A DNA stretch of 64,000 bases from DATKJS01 sp964551995 (GTDB lineage Bacteria > Acidobacteriota > Aminicenantia > Aminicenantales > Saccharicenantaceae): the NCBI GenBank assembly GCA_964551995.1, contig CAZKFD010000001.1, forward strand, positions 1 to 64,000, written 5' to 3'. Of this stretch, positions 32,502 through 40,954 are shown in pieces. How positions within the stretch are numbered: the first letter of the stretch is position 1; each line of letters starts with the position of its first letter. Position numbers and translations under genes: made by a program. The notes below the pieces were generated by a model that ran no database searches, was not told the origin of the DNA, and saw only the letters and a program-made list of their open reading frames with translations.

Positions 32502-33391
32502 TTGACGAGGTCGATCCCCGGCCGCCCGGCCAAGGGCTCGAAGAGCGGCCTCCCGTCCTTTCCCTTGAGGCTGCCGATGAGCTCCTGTCCGGCCGGGGAG
32601 GTGACGAAGGCAATGAACGCCATAGCCTCCGCGTACCGGACGGAGGGAATCCGGGCGGGGTTAACCGCAATCACGGCGTAGATATTTTCGAGGTCAGGGC
32701 CCTTCTCGAGGAGCGGGCGGAGATCCACGAGGCCAGCGAGGTTGGAGAACGTGGCCGTGTCGGTCAGAGTGTATCCCCGCCTTTCGGAGGCGATCTGGAG
32801 GGTCTGGGCCATGCCCTGCCCAGTTTCGAGGTAATTCTTCACGGGCTTTCCCCCGGCGAGGGCCCAGAGGTCGAGCTCCCGCAGATGGGTCCCCGACCTG
32901 TCTCCGCGGCTGACAAAGACCGCCCCGGCCGATTTGATCCCCGCGAAGGCCTGCCGGGCGTCCGCGGCGCCGGCGACGCGGGCCGGGTCGGCGGGCGGGC
33001 CGACGATCATAAAATAGTTCCCGGCGATGACCCGGCGGTTGACACCATAGCCGTCTTCGAGGAACTCGTCCTCGAGCTTCTTGGCGTGGACGATGACGGC
33101 ATCGGCGTTTCCGTCCTCGGCCTGCTTGAGGGCGGCGCCGGTGCCGACGGCGATCCACTTGAGGGTGATCCCGGACTCCTTCTTGAAAGCGTCGGCGAGG
33201 ACATCGAGGAGTCCCGTCGCGTCGACGCTGGTCGTCGTGGCGAGCATCAGGGTGCGCTCGGGAGCCGCGGCCGCACCCGCCGGAGAGGGGGCAACGGTGG
33301 AGGGATCGGCGGCCGGCGGCGAGGCCATCACGGCAAAACACGCCAGCCAGGCAATGCATCCTCTTGGGGGAAGGCGATGAAGGCGCACCAT
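32498..33391 (-). CDS. tupA: Tungstate-binding protein TupA
   Basis: 297 aa with an N-terminal signal (GCIAWLACFAVMASPPAA). The mature part begins LATTTSVDATGLLDVLADAF, carrying the TTTS oxyanion-binding motif of TupA; GNADAVIVHAKKLEDEFLEDG, VSRGDRSGTHLRELDLW and TLTDTATFSNLAGL follow in the family's order. First gene of the cofactor operon. An AAGGAG lies 3-9 nt before the tandem start codons ATG-GTG, so the second codon (33388) may be used. The candidate riboswitch ends about 25 nt upstream and could cover this site. Confidence 0.92.
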   Translation of the reverse strand: MVRLHRLPPRGCIAWLACFAVMASPPAADPSTVAPSPAGAAAAPERTLMLATTTSVDATGLLDVLADAFKKESGITLKWIAVGTGAALKQAEDGNADAVIVHAKKLEDEFLEDGYGVNRRVIAGNYFMIVGPPADPARVAGAADARQAFAGIKSAGAVFVSRGDRSGTHLRELDLWALAGGKPVKNYLETGQGMAQTLQIASERRGYTLTDTATFSNLAGLVDLRPLLEKGPDLENIYAVIAVNPARIPSVRYAEAMAFIAFVTSPAGQELIGSLKGKDGRPLFEPLAGRPGIDLVK

Positions 33392-33776
33392 GTCTCCTTT
33401 TCAACAACGGAAGGAGGAGCCGTTTCCCGCCCCTCCCTGGCGGCCGGAAAGCCTGGCCGGACCGGCTGTAGCACCTCCGGCTCGGAGCCCCTCATAGATA
33501 CCACAGCGGCCCCCGTCTGTAAAGACGGACCGGCGGGAGAGGTGCGGCCATCCACCGCGGCCATGAAAGCGAATGGGACACCCGGAAATATCCGTGCCGG
33601 AGGGGGGAAGCAAAGGACGCGCAATATGAACCATCCGGCCTCAAGGGCAGACGCCGGCGGTTCATTTCCGTGGGCAGGCCGCATCCGTTTCCTTGGGTTC
33701 TGACGTCTCCACCCCTGTATTCGAAGCATGAATCGAGGATCCAGGGCCGGCTCATAGGCGCAAAGCCGGAAGTGCT
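33392..33776. other. Leader region of the tup/moco operon
   Basis: 385 bp without a credible gene between dus (33777, same strand) and tupA. Apart from the candidate riboswitch, it holds a 6-bp hairpin CCGTCT-GTAA-AGACGG at 33513-33528 with no T-run. The dus stop is at its right edge, so the operon promoter is probably within 33530-33776, but no clear -35/-10 was found. Confidence 0.55.
33414..33493 (-). promoter_or_regulatory. Candidate Moco/Tuco riboswitch ahead of tupA
   Basis: Read on the minus strand this is a compact, GC-rich, foldable RNA. GAGCCG (33478-33483) pairs with CGGCUC (33417-33422) as closing stem; a local hairpin CUCCG/CGGAG and GGCC/GGCC stems with a purine-rich GGGAAAC stretch lie inside. 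The order of conserved-looking blocks (CCGAGCC, GGUGCUAC, UUUCCGGC, CCAGGGAGG, GGAAACGGCUC) resembles the MOCO_RNA motif as I remember it, and a tungstate-uptake plus cofactor operon is its usual setting. It ends about 4-20 nt before the AAGGAG, so translational control is plausible. Confidence 0.6.
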
Positions 33777-34796
33777 TTATGTGTTTTCTGACGACTGATT
33801 TGGTTCGGCGCCGTAAAAGTCGTCGATGACGGCCCGCCATTGCTCCTCGGTGCGCACGGCGACGAGGGCATTGCGGAGGTCGGTCCGCCGGGGGTGCATC
33901 TTCGCGTATTGGAGAGAGAAGTGGCGGAGGATCTTGAGCCCCCGCCGCGGGTCATACATCTCGCACGCCAGGCGGAAGTGGCGCAGGATAAGTTCGCGCT
34001 GCTTCCCGAGGTCCGGCCGGCGTGGAATCTGGCCGGCGGCAAGGTCCCGGGCCTGCTCGAAAAACCAGGGGTTTCCGATGGCCCCCCGGGCCGCGGCGGC
34101 GCCGTCGACTCCGGTCTCCGCGATCATCCTCAGGGCGTCCGCGGGAGTCTGGACGTCGCCCGAACCGATGACGGTCCGGCCGGGAAACTCCGCCTTGACG
34201 CGGGCCAGGAAGCTCCAATCGGCCCGGCCTTTGTATCTCTGCTCGACGCTCCGGCCGTGGACGCAGACGGCGGCCGCTCCGGCCTCGAAAGCACCGGCGG
34301 TGATGGCCCAGAAAGCCTTGTGGGCCGTGTCGCCCTCGCGGAAGGCCCGGCGGAGCTTGAGGGTGACCGGCCGGCCGGGGACGGCTGCAATCACGGCCTG
34401 GATGATCTCCAGCGCGCGGTCCGGCTCCCTCATCAGGGCCCCGCCGCGGCCGCGGCTGGTTACTTTGCGCACGGGGCAGGCGAAATTGAGGTCGACCACG
34501 TCGAACCCCATCCCGTCGAGCGCCGCCGCGGCCCTGGCCATGGTTTCGGGGCCCTCGCCCATGATCTGCCCGGCGACGGGGTGGTCGGCGGGGTCGAGAC
34601 GGATGAGCCGCTTGCGGAGCTTTCCCTGAAGGAGGACCTGGCGGTCCAGCATGGCTTCGGTCGCCGTGTATGGCGCCGAGCAGGACCGGCAGATGAGGCG
34701 GTAGGGCAGGTCGGTGTAGCCGGCCAGGGCGGCGAGGACGACGGGAAAATCGACCGTGACAGGCCCGATCCTGAGCGGCTTCAACGGGTCCTCCAT
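33777..34796 (-). CDS. dus: tRNA-dihydrouridine synthase (Dus family)
   Basis: 339 aa FMN enzyme reducing uridines in tRNA D-loops. ATG 34796 is chosen at MEDPLKPLRIGPV because all conserved sequence begins there; the upstream open stretch has no Dus similarity. Motifs: LAALAGYTDLPYRLICR, TEAMLDRQ, VVDLNFACPVRKVTSRGRGG with the catalytic Cys (ACPV), VTLKLRRAFREGD, AVCVHGRSVEQRYKGRADW and VIGSGDVQTPADAL for FMN phosphate. The order is that of DusB-like enzymes. The exact tRNA position modified is not predictable from this. Confidence 0.92.
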   Translation of the reverse strand: MEDPLKPLRIGPVTVDFPVVLAALAGYTDLPYRLICRSCSAPYTATEAMLDRQVLLQGKLRKRLIRLDPADHPVAGQIMGEGPETMARAAAALDGMGFDVVDLNFACPVRKVTSRGRGGALMREPDRALEIIQAVIAAVPGRPVTLKLRRAFREGDTAHKAFWAITAGAFEAGAAAVCVHGRSVEQRYKGRADWSFLARVKAEFPGRTVIGSGDVQTPADALRMIAETGVDGAAAARGAIGNPWFFEQARDLAAGQIPRRPDLGKQRELILRHFRLACEMYDPRRGLKILRHFSLQYAKMHPRRTDLRNALVAVRTEEQWRAVIDDFYGAEPNQSSENT

Positions 34797-34920
34797 GCCT
34801 GCCAGTATATCCGGTCCGGCACGATTAGTGAAAGGAGGACTGTCCCTCGTGTTCCACCCGGCGGAAGAAGATTGCATCCACCTCGGGATTCCTCTATTAT
34901 GCCCTTTTACAGACTTCCCG

Positions 34921-36138
34921 ATGGAGATTGCGGTGCTGAAAAAATCCTTGGCTTTGATTATTCCCGTCGCGGGGGCGTTCATCCTTACCCTAGCCCTGAC
35001 CATGGCCGCCCCCCCGGCCGGTTCCCAGAAAGCGGCCGAGTCGCGGGCCTATCCCGGCCACGAGAACAATACGGACATAAACAACTTCCTCCAGGTGTAC
35101 CCAGCGGCGGCAGGGACGCGGCTCGACGATTGCCAGACGTGCCATCGCGCCGGCGTCAAGGGCACGGACACGGAGCGGGTGTACAGTCCCTGCGGTTACT
35201 GCCACCTCCTCCTCTACCCGAATCCGAGCTATCAGACGGGCGTTCCCAAAGACGCTGAAGACACCCTGAACGCCTACGGCCTCGCCTACGACAACGCGGG
35301 CCGGACGGCGGAGGCCCTTAAGGAAATAGGGAAGCTGGACAGCGACGGCGACGGCTACTCGAACGACGCCGAGATCGCCGCCCTGCGCTACCCGGGCGAC
35401 CCCGCCAGCCGCCCGGGCCAGCCGCTGGCGCCGTTCATCGCCTTCTCCAGTGGCGACCTCGGGAAGATCCCGGCGCGGACGGAGTTCCTGCTGATGAACA
35501 CGACCAAGGAGCCGACCGATGACTATACGACATACACGGGCGTGAGGGTCGTGGATCTTCTGGCCAGAGCCCGGGTCGACCTCGCGGGCGTCGCGGGAAT
35601 CACCGTCTTCGCCCCGGACGGATACAGCATGGACTATACGCTCGAGGACATCACGCGGCCGTTTCCGCGCGGGTATTACTACTCCGGTCCCGCAGCCTTC
35701 GCAGGCACGGAGCGGGCCTTTGTCAAGTACCCCGCGCATGTCCCTCCCGGCGTCGTCGACAGAGGAGAGATCCCCGGGCCGCCATGGCTCCTGCTGGCCT
35801 TCGAGCGCGAGGGGAAACCGCTCGACGTGCTCACCTACGAGAAAGGCACTGGGAAGCTGGCCGGAGAAGGCCCATGCCGAATGATCCGCCCCCAGCGCAA
35901 CCTCATGGGCGACCCGTCAAAACCGGGGCGCCCCGACAGGTCCCAGAAAGCCAAGACCTACGGGGACGGATGGGATTTCAGCGTCGGCATCGATCACAAC
36001 GCCGGGGCCTGTGTCCGCGGCGCCTGCGTCATCCGGGTCAACCCGATGCCGCCGGGGTTCGAGGAGTACGACTGGCGGAACGGCTGGTCCCTGATCGCGG
36101 AGCACCGTGTCGTGATCTACGGCCGAGGCGTCCGCTGA
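34921..36138 (+). CDS. Two-haem c-type cytochrome with EF-hand-like loop and sulfite-oxidase-like domain
   Basis: 405 aa from ATG 34921 (MEIAVLKKSLALIIPVAGAF, signal or anchor); the frame opens upstream at 34756 but without a signal. Haem c sites: CQTCH and CGYCH (about residues 75-105). A Ca-binding-type loop DSDGDGYSNDAE is at about 143. The second half has YTGVRVVDLLARARVDLAG and ITVFAPDGYSMDYTLEDI, the pattern of molybdopterin-type (sulfite oxidase fold) domains, but I see no cofactor-ligating Cys in the right place, so it may be a cofactor-less relative. Likely periplasmic electron transfer. The organism's Mo/W genes lie just to the left, on the other strand. Confidence 0.7.
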   Translation: MEIAVLKKSLALIIPVAGAFILTLALTMAAPPAGSQKAAESRAYPGHENNTDINNFLQVYPAAAGTRLDDCQTCHRAGVKGTDTERVYSPCGYCHLLLYPNPSYQTGVPKDAEDTLNAYGLAYDNAGRTAEALKEIGKLDSDGDGYSNDAEIAALRYPGDPASRPGQPLAPFIAFSSGDLGKIPARTEFLLMNTTKEPTDDYTTYTGVRVVDLLARARVDLAGVAGITVFAPDGYSMDYTLEDITRPFPRGYYYSGPAAFAGTERAFVKYPAHVPPGVVDRGEIPGPPWLLLAFEREGKPLDVLTYEKGTGKLAGEGPCRMIRPQRNLMGDPSKPGRPDRSQKAKTYGDGWDFSVGIDHNAGACVRGACVIRVNPMPPGFEEYDWRNGWSLIAEHRVVIYGRGVR

Positions 36139-36153
36139 CCGCGACCTCAGACC

Positions 36154-37383
36154 TCACGCCTGGGCGAGGCGGATGAGAGTCCGCAGGAGCACGTTGGCTC
36201 CCTTTTCGAGATCGTCCCAGCTGACCCTCTCGTCCGGCGAGTGGCTGATCCCGTCGGCGCACGGGATGAAGATCATCCCCGCATCGCACTCCGCGGCGAT
36301 GATCTGGGCGTCGTGGCCGGCGCCGCTGGTCAGACGCATCGAAGGATAGCCGAGCGACCGCGACTCCTCTTCGAGCATCCCGATCAGGCGCGGGGCGGCG
36401 GCGACCGGGGCTGTCCGGTCGACGATGCGCGAGGCGAAGCCGAGTCCCCGCGTCGAAGCCGTGTCCTCGGCGATCGCCAGGAGCTCCGCCTCGAGGTCCG
36501 CGAGCGTCGCGGCGTCCGTGCTCCGGAAGTCGAGAGTGAAGTCGGCCCGGGCGGGGACGATGCTGAAAACCCCGGGGTGGAGGATGACGCGGCCGACCGT
36601 TACCATGCTTCCGTAGTGACGCGTGGCGACGTGCTGGGTGGCTTTCAGGGCGAAATCAGAGAGCCCCAGGAAGGCGTCGTGCCGCAGCTCGAGGGGCGTC
36701 GTCCCGGCGTGCGACGCCTGCCCGATATACGCGCACTGCCGGTAGTGCTTGCCGGCGATCCGCTCGACGACGCCGATGGGCACACCTTCGTCCTCGAGGA
36801 CGGGTCCCTGCTCGATGTGGAGTTCGAGGTAGGCCTCGAGGTCCGGACGGCTGCGCCGCGCTCCGGCAATGGTCTCGACAGAGAATGCCGTGCCCTTCAG
36901 GATCTCGGTGAGCGGCAGGCCGAACTGCGTCCGCCCCTGCTCGATCTCCGGGCGGCTGAGAAGTCCCATGAACGCCCGGCTCCCGAGGAAATCTCCGACG
37001 AGATTCCCCTCTTCGTCCGTGAACGAGGCGACCTCGAGGGGCTTCTGGACGGAGACATTATCTTCCCGGATCCGCCTCAGGCATTCGAGGGCCGCCAGGA
37101 CACCCGCCGCGCCGTCGAACATGCCCCCGTTGAGAACGGTGTCGATGTGGGAACCGGCCATGACGGTCTTCCCCGTTCCTTCGATCCGGCCGAACTGGTT
37201 TCCCGCCCCGTCCTGCCTATAAAAGAGCCCGGCCTCCTCGATTTTCTTTTGGAGCCAGGCCCGGGCTTCGAGGTCGGCCGGACTGAACGACGGCCGGCTG
37301 ATCCCTCCGGCCGGATCGCGCCCGATCCGGCCGAGCTCCTCGATGTCCTTTCGGAGCCGTTCGGTCTCGACGCGAATGTCCAT
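36154..37383 (-). CDS. M20-family amidohydrolase (N-carbamoyl-L-amino acid hydrolase/allantoate amidohydrolase type)
   Basis: 409 aa binuclear metal hydrolase. AGSHIDTVLNGGMFDGAAGVL supplies the first His and bridging Asp, FTDEEGNLVGDFLGSRAF the catalytic Glu pair, LELHIEQGPVLEDEGVPIGV the next ligand, and GQASHAGTTPLELRHDAF the dimerisation-domain His. TSGAGHDAQIIA near the end gives the last His. Substrate may be a carbamoyl-amino acid, allantoate or ureidoglycine; neighbours do not decide. It is 11 nt downstream of pdxJ on the same strand. Confidence 0.88.
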   Translation of the reverse strand: MDIRVETERLRKDIEELGRIGRDPAGGISRPSFSPADLEARAWLQKKIEEAGLFYRQDGAGNQFGRIEGTGKTVMAGSHIDTVLNGGMFDGAAGVLAALECLRRIREDNVSVQKPLEVASFTDEEGNLVGDFLGSRAFMGLLSRPEIEQGRTQFGLPLTEILKGTAFSVETIAGARRSRPDLEAYLELHIEQGPVLEDEGVPIGVVERIAGKHYRQCAYIGQASHAGTTPLELRHDAFLGLSDFALKATQHVATRHYGSMVTVGRVILHPGVFSIVPARADFTLDFRSTDAATLADLEAELLAIAEDTASTRGLGFASRIVDRTAPVAAAPRLIGMLEEESRSLGYPSMRLTSGAGHDAQIIAAECDAGMIFIPCADGISHSPDERVSWDDLEKGANVLLRTLIRLAQA

Positions 37384-37394
37384 GGCCTGAGGCC

Positions 37395-38108
37395 TCAGCG
37401 TTCGAGCAGGGCGATCATCTCCCGGACCGCCCTTTTGATGCCGACGACGGCCGCACGGGCGACGATGGAGAAACCGATTGACAGCTCCGTCATCTGGGGA
37501 ATGGCGACGATGGGGCCGACGTTCCGGTAGTCGAGCCCATGGCCGCCGTGGATCTCGAGCCCGAGCGAGGCGCCGAACTCCGCGGCCGTCCGGATGCCGG
37601 CCAGCGCGCGGGCTTGCGCGGCGCCGGGACGCAGGTCCGCGTAGTTGCCGGTATTGATCTCGATGAGGTCGACGCCGATCTCGTTCGCGGCTGCGATCTC
37701 GCCCTCGTCCGGGTCGATGAAGATGCTCGTCCGGACGTCCGCCGCCCTGAGCTCCTCGATGTGGGGCCCCAGGTGCCCGATGTTTCCGGAGACCTTCAGC
37801 CCCCCTTCCGTCGTCAGTTCTTCCGGCCGCTCGGGGACGAGGGAGACGACGTCCGGACGGATCTCGAGGGCGATCTCCTTCATCTCGGTGGTCGCGGCCA
37901 TCTCCACGTTGAGCTTGGTCTTGACGGCCTCCCGGAGGAGCCTCAGGTCCCGCTCCTTGATGTGGCGGCGGTCGCTCCGGATGTGGCAGACGATGCCGTG
38001 CGCGCCGGCCTGCTCGGCGAGAAGGGCGACGAGGACAGGCTCGGGCTCCGTCCCCCTGCGGGCCTCGCGAAGGGTGGCGAAGTGGTCGATGTTGACGGCG
38101 AGTCTCAT
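37395..38108 (-). CDS. pdxJ: Pyridoxine 5'-phosphate synthase PdxJ
   Basis: 237 aa TIM barrel making PNP from 1-deoxyxylulose 5-phosphate and aminoacetone phosphate. MRLAVNIDHFATLREARRG is the classic N-terminus, and CHIRSDRRHIKERDL, NVEMAATTEM, VSLVPERPEELTTEGG, INTGNYAD and HGGHGLDYRNV follow with all expected catalytic His/Glu residues. Placed directly after glmM (13 nt), as in many bacteria. Confidence 0.96.
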   Translation of the reverse strand: MRLAVNIDHFATLREARRGTEPEPVLVALLAEQAGAHGIVCHIRSDRRHIKERDLRLLREAVKTKLNVEMAATTEMKEIALEIRPDVVSLVPERPEELTTEGGLKVSGNIGHLGPHIEELRAADVRTSIFIDPDEGEIAAANEIGVDLIEINTGNYADLRPGAAQARALAGIRTAAEFGASLGLEIHGGHGLDYRNVGPIVAIPQMTELSIGFSIVARAAVVGIKRAVREMIALLER

Positions 38109-38121
38109 GGCATCCTCCGGT

Positions 38122-39468
38122 TTAATCCTCTCCCAGGTTCTTCCTCACCGCCTCGGCCACCTCCCGGGCGCACGAATCGACGACAGCCCAGTCACGCCCT
38201 TCAACCATGACCCGGGCGAGCGGCTCGGTTCCCGAGTAGCGGAGGTCGAGGCGGCCCTCGTCCTTGAGCCGGTCCCGGACGGATTGGACGGCGGCCGCGA
38301 TCTCCGGGAAGTCCCCGAAATCCGTCTTCCGGGCCACCCGGACATTGAGCAGGACCTGGGGATATTCCTCGAGGTCGCGGACGAGCGCCGAGAGCGTCCG
38401 GCCGCTCCGGAGCATGGTTCCGGCCATCCTGAGGGAGGTGAGGATGCCGTCGCCGGTGGGGAAATCGTCGAGGAAGATCGTGTGGCCGGACTGCTCGCCG
38501 CCCAGGTTGGCCCCCCTGTTGACCATCTCTTCGTAGACGTACTTGTCCCCGACGCGAGTCCGGAAGAAGGGGATCCCGGCCCGCTCCAGGGCCTTCTCGA
38601 GGCCCATATTGCTCATGACCGTGGCCACGACGCCGGAGGGGCGGAGGCGGCCGGATGTCTTCATGTCGAGGGCTTGGATGTACAGAGTGTGGTCGCCGTT
38701 GAGGACGCGGCCGGTCTCGTCGGCCCAGATAGCCCGGTCCGCGTCTCCGTCGTAGGCGACGCCGAGCGCGGCCCCGGTTTCGAGGACCTTCCGGGCCAGG
38801 CTCTCCGGGTGGAGCGAGCCGCAGTCGCGGTTGATGTTCGTGCCATCGGGAGTGTCGTGCATGGAGACGACCTCGAAACCGGCTTCCCGGAAGACCCTGG
38901 GTGCGATGCGCGAGCTCGCTCCGTTGGCGCAGTCGAGGACGACTTTGAACTTCCGTGCCGGGCCTCCGGCCCGGAACCGGCTCCCGAGGTAGCGCGCGTA
39001 GTCATCGGCAAAGCGCAGATCAGGCGGGACCTCGAAGGGCATGGGGTTCTTCTCGTCCCGGTTCGCGAGGACCGCCGTCTCGAGCTCCGCTTCCCAGTCC
39101 TCGGGGATCTTGACGCCCTGGTGCGAGAAAACCTTGATCCCATTGTCGCGGAACGGATTGTGGGAAGCGGAGATGACGATGCCGGAAGAAAATTCGCTCC
39201 GCGTCGTCAGGTAGGACACCGCCGACGTCGGGATGACACCCGCCGAGAACGCCTCGCCGTCGGCCTCGCGGACGCCCTGGACGAGGGCCTTTTCCATCCA
39301 GGGACCGGACTCGCGCGTGTCCCGGCCGATGAGGATCCGCGGCGCGAGCCCCTTCGCCCGCAGCAGCCGGACCAGCGACGCCCCGAGGACGCAGATGGAG
39401 GAATAGTCCAGGGGGTAATTCCCGGCCGCCGCCCGGATTCCGTCGGTCCCGAAAAGCTTTTGCGCCAT
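38122..39468 (-). CDS. glmM: Phosphoglucosamine mutase GlmM
   Basis: 448 aa. Converts glucosamine-6-P to glucosamine-1-P for peptidoglycan and LPS. KLFGTDGIRAAAGN at the N-terminus, the phospho-serine loop GIVISASHNPFRDNGIKVF, the Mg site DGDADRAIW and the sugar-specificity loop GEQSGHTIFLDDFPTGDGI, and the phosphate loop RYSGTEPLARVMVEG are all present. It follows cdaR and cdaA; GlmM regulates or interacts with CdaA in several bacteria that share this gene order. Confidence 0.96.
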   Translation of the reverse strand: MAQKLFGTDGIRAAAGNYPLDYSSICVLGASLVRLLRAKGLAPRILIGRDTRESGPWMEKALVQGVREADGEAFSAGVIPTSAVSYLTTRSEFSSGIVISASHNPFRDNGIKVFSHQGVKIPEDWEAELETAVLANRDEKNPMPFEVPPDLRFADDYARYLGSRFRAGGPARKFKVVLDCANGASSRIAPRVFREAGFEVVSMHDTPDGTNINRDCGSLHPESLARKVLETGAALGVAYDGDADRAIWADETGRVLNGDHTLYIQALDMKTSGRLRPSGVVATVMSNMGLEKALERAGIPFFRTRVGDKYVYEEMVNRGANLGGEQSGHTIFLDDFPTGDGILTSLRMAGTMLRSGRTLSALVRDLEEYPQVLLNVRVARKTDFGDFPEIAAAVQSVRDRLKDEGRLDLRYSGTEPLARVMVEGRDWAVVDSCAREVAEAVRKNLGED

Positions 39469-39482
39469 GCCTTGCCGGAAGT

Positions 39483-40184
39483 TTATTTTTTCCGCGGATT
39501 CGCCTCACCCGCCTCGTCCTTGTCTTCCTCGATCGCGATAGAGACCCGGACGGTCGTCTGGGCCGAAACGAGCCGGAGCTCGGGCCGGGGGAGGATCAGG
39601 TCGACGTCGAAGACGGCGGAGCGGTCCAGCCCCGTGATATCCACGGGGGCCGTCGACACCGAGTCCCGGGCCCGGACCTTGCTTTCCGGGCCGCAGACGA
39701 CCACCTGCCTCGGCTCGAACTCGATTTTCGCGATCCGGTACCCGGGCGCCACGCGGCCCCGGATCGAAGGGTGGACATTGAGGGAGGCCTCTTTTGTCTC
39801 CTCGAGCTTGAGAATCACCTTATTGGGCCGGACGTCGATGACCTCGGCGCCCGGAGGAAGGGAGATCATGGTCTTGTTCAGAGGGTATTCTTGCTGATAG
39901 AGCGTCGCCTTTTCCAGGTCGAGCCGGGCGGAGAGAGTAGACGGCGTGATCTGGTTGAGGAGCCGGTTGGGGGCCCGGACCGTGACGTCGACCGTGGCCA
40001 GCGGCCGGTCGACGATCTCCAGGTTTTCCGGGATGTTCCGCACCTCGAGCGGGACGGTCAGCGTTTTTTCGGAGACGATCTTGTCCTGGGGGACGAGCAC
40101 GAGCCAGAGAGCGAGAGCCAGAACGATGGAAATGAGCTTCTCGCGCTTGTTCCGGACAAAGAATCTTTTCAGGTCCCTGTTCAT
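39483..40184 (-). CDS. cdaR: CdaR-like YbbR-domain protein
   Basis: 233 aa. A single N-terminal TM (KLISIVLALALWLVLV) and extracytoplasmic YbbR repeats: VPLEVRNIPENLEIVDRP, VDVTVRAPNRLLNQITPS, and a second with SIRGRVAPGYRIAKIEFEP and VVVCGPESKVRA. Modulates diadenylate cyclase activity in related operons. Start at ATG 40184 overlaps the cdaA stop (ATGA). Shorter than the four-repeat Bacillus protein. Confidence 0.88.
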   Translation of the reverse strand: MNRDLKRFFVRNKREKLISIVLALALWLVLVPQDKIVSEKTLTVPLEVRNIPENLEIVDRPLATVDVTVRAPNRLLNQITPSTLSARLDLEKATLYQQEYPLNKTMISLPPGAEVIDVRPNKVILKLEETKEASLNVHPSIRGRVAPGYRIAKIEFEPRQVVVCGPESKVRARDSVSTAPVDITGLDRSAVFDVDLILPRPELRLVSAQTTVRVSIAIEEDKDEAGEANPRKK

Positions 40185-40954
40185 TTTTCTTTCAAATACG
40201 AGATCAGATGGGTTTGCATCGCGTCGATGTCCTGATATCTTTTGAGGCGTCCCTGGACAGCCAGTGAGATCTCGCCGGTCTCTTCGGAGATGACGATGAC
40301 GGCTGCGTCGGTTTCCTCGGACAGCCCGATGGCGGCGAGATGCCGCGTCCGGGTTTGGAAGGGGCTGCTCAGATTGTGCGCGGCCGGCAGGGGCAGGAGG
40401 CATCCGGCGGCGACGATCTTGTTCCCCTGGATGATGACCGCGCCGTCGTGGAGCGGGGAGTGGGGATAAAAGATGCTGACGATGAGGTCCTTGGAGAGGA
40501 GGGCGTCGACTTTGAGGCCCCGGTCCGCGTAGGTCGAGAGCGAGATTTCTCGCTCGATGGCGATCAGGGCGCCGATGCTCTTTTGGGAGAGGTACTCGAT
40601 GGCGAAAAAGAGGTCCTCGAGTTTCTCCTGGAGGGAACGGACGACGAAGGGCTTGCGGAAGGTGCGGGAGCCGATCCCGGCCAGAAACCGCCGGATCTCG
40701 GCCTGGAAGAGAACGATGATGGCGATGATCAGGTAGTTGACGAAGGCCCGGATGATGCGGTTCGAGACGCTGAGCCGTCCCCAGACCGTCAGCAGGTAGA
40801 TGACGCCGATAAGCCCGATCCCGATGGCCGCCTGATAGGCCCGCGTGTCCCTGACGAGCAGGAGGACATAGTAGATGAGGAAGGCGATGAAGCAAATGTC
40901 CAGGACGTCCAGCACCGTGATGTGCCGGAGAATGTTCCAGGCGTCAGCAAACAT
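40181..40954 (-). CDS. cdaA: Diadenylate cyclase CdaA (DacA)
   Basis: 257 aa membrane enzyme making cyclic di-AMP from two ATP. Three N-terminal TMs (VLDICFIAFLIYYVLLLV, AAIGIGLIGVIYLLTVWG, FVNYLIIAIIVLFQ) precede the DAC domain with catalytic motif HSPLHDGAVII (DGA, about residue 168) and TRTRHLAAIGLSEET (RHR-like motif, about 203). Start at ATG 40954 (MFADAWNIL) lies 11 nt inside the folP end; the longer frame upstream is folP antiphase. Together with cdaR and glmM this is the conserved c-di-AMP module. Confidence 0.95.
   Translation of the reverse strand: MFADAWNILRHITVLDVLDICFIAFLIYYVLLLVRDTRAYQAAIGIGLIGVIYLLTVWGRLSVSNRIIRAFVNYLIIAIIVLFQAEIRRFLAGIGSRTFRKPFVVRSLQEKLEDLFFAIEYLSQKSIGALIAIEREISLSTYADRGLKVDALLSKDLIVSIFYPHSPLHDGAVIIQGNKIVAAGCLLPLPAAHNLSSPFQTRTRHLAAIGLSEETDAAVIVISEETGEISLAVQGRLKRYQDIDAMQTHLISYLKEK

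Noticed and set aside
33513..33528. Rho-independent terminator in the tup leader
   Set aside because: A 6-bp stem with no T-run on either strand.
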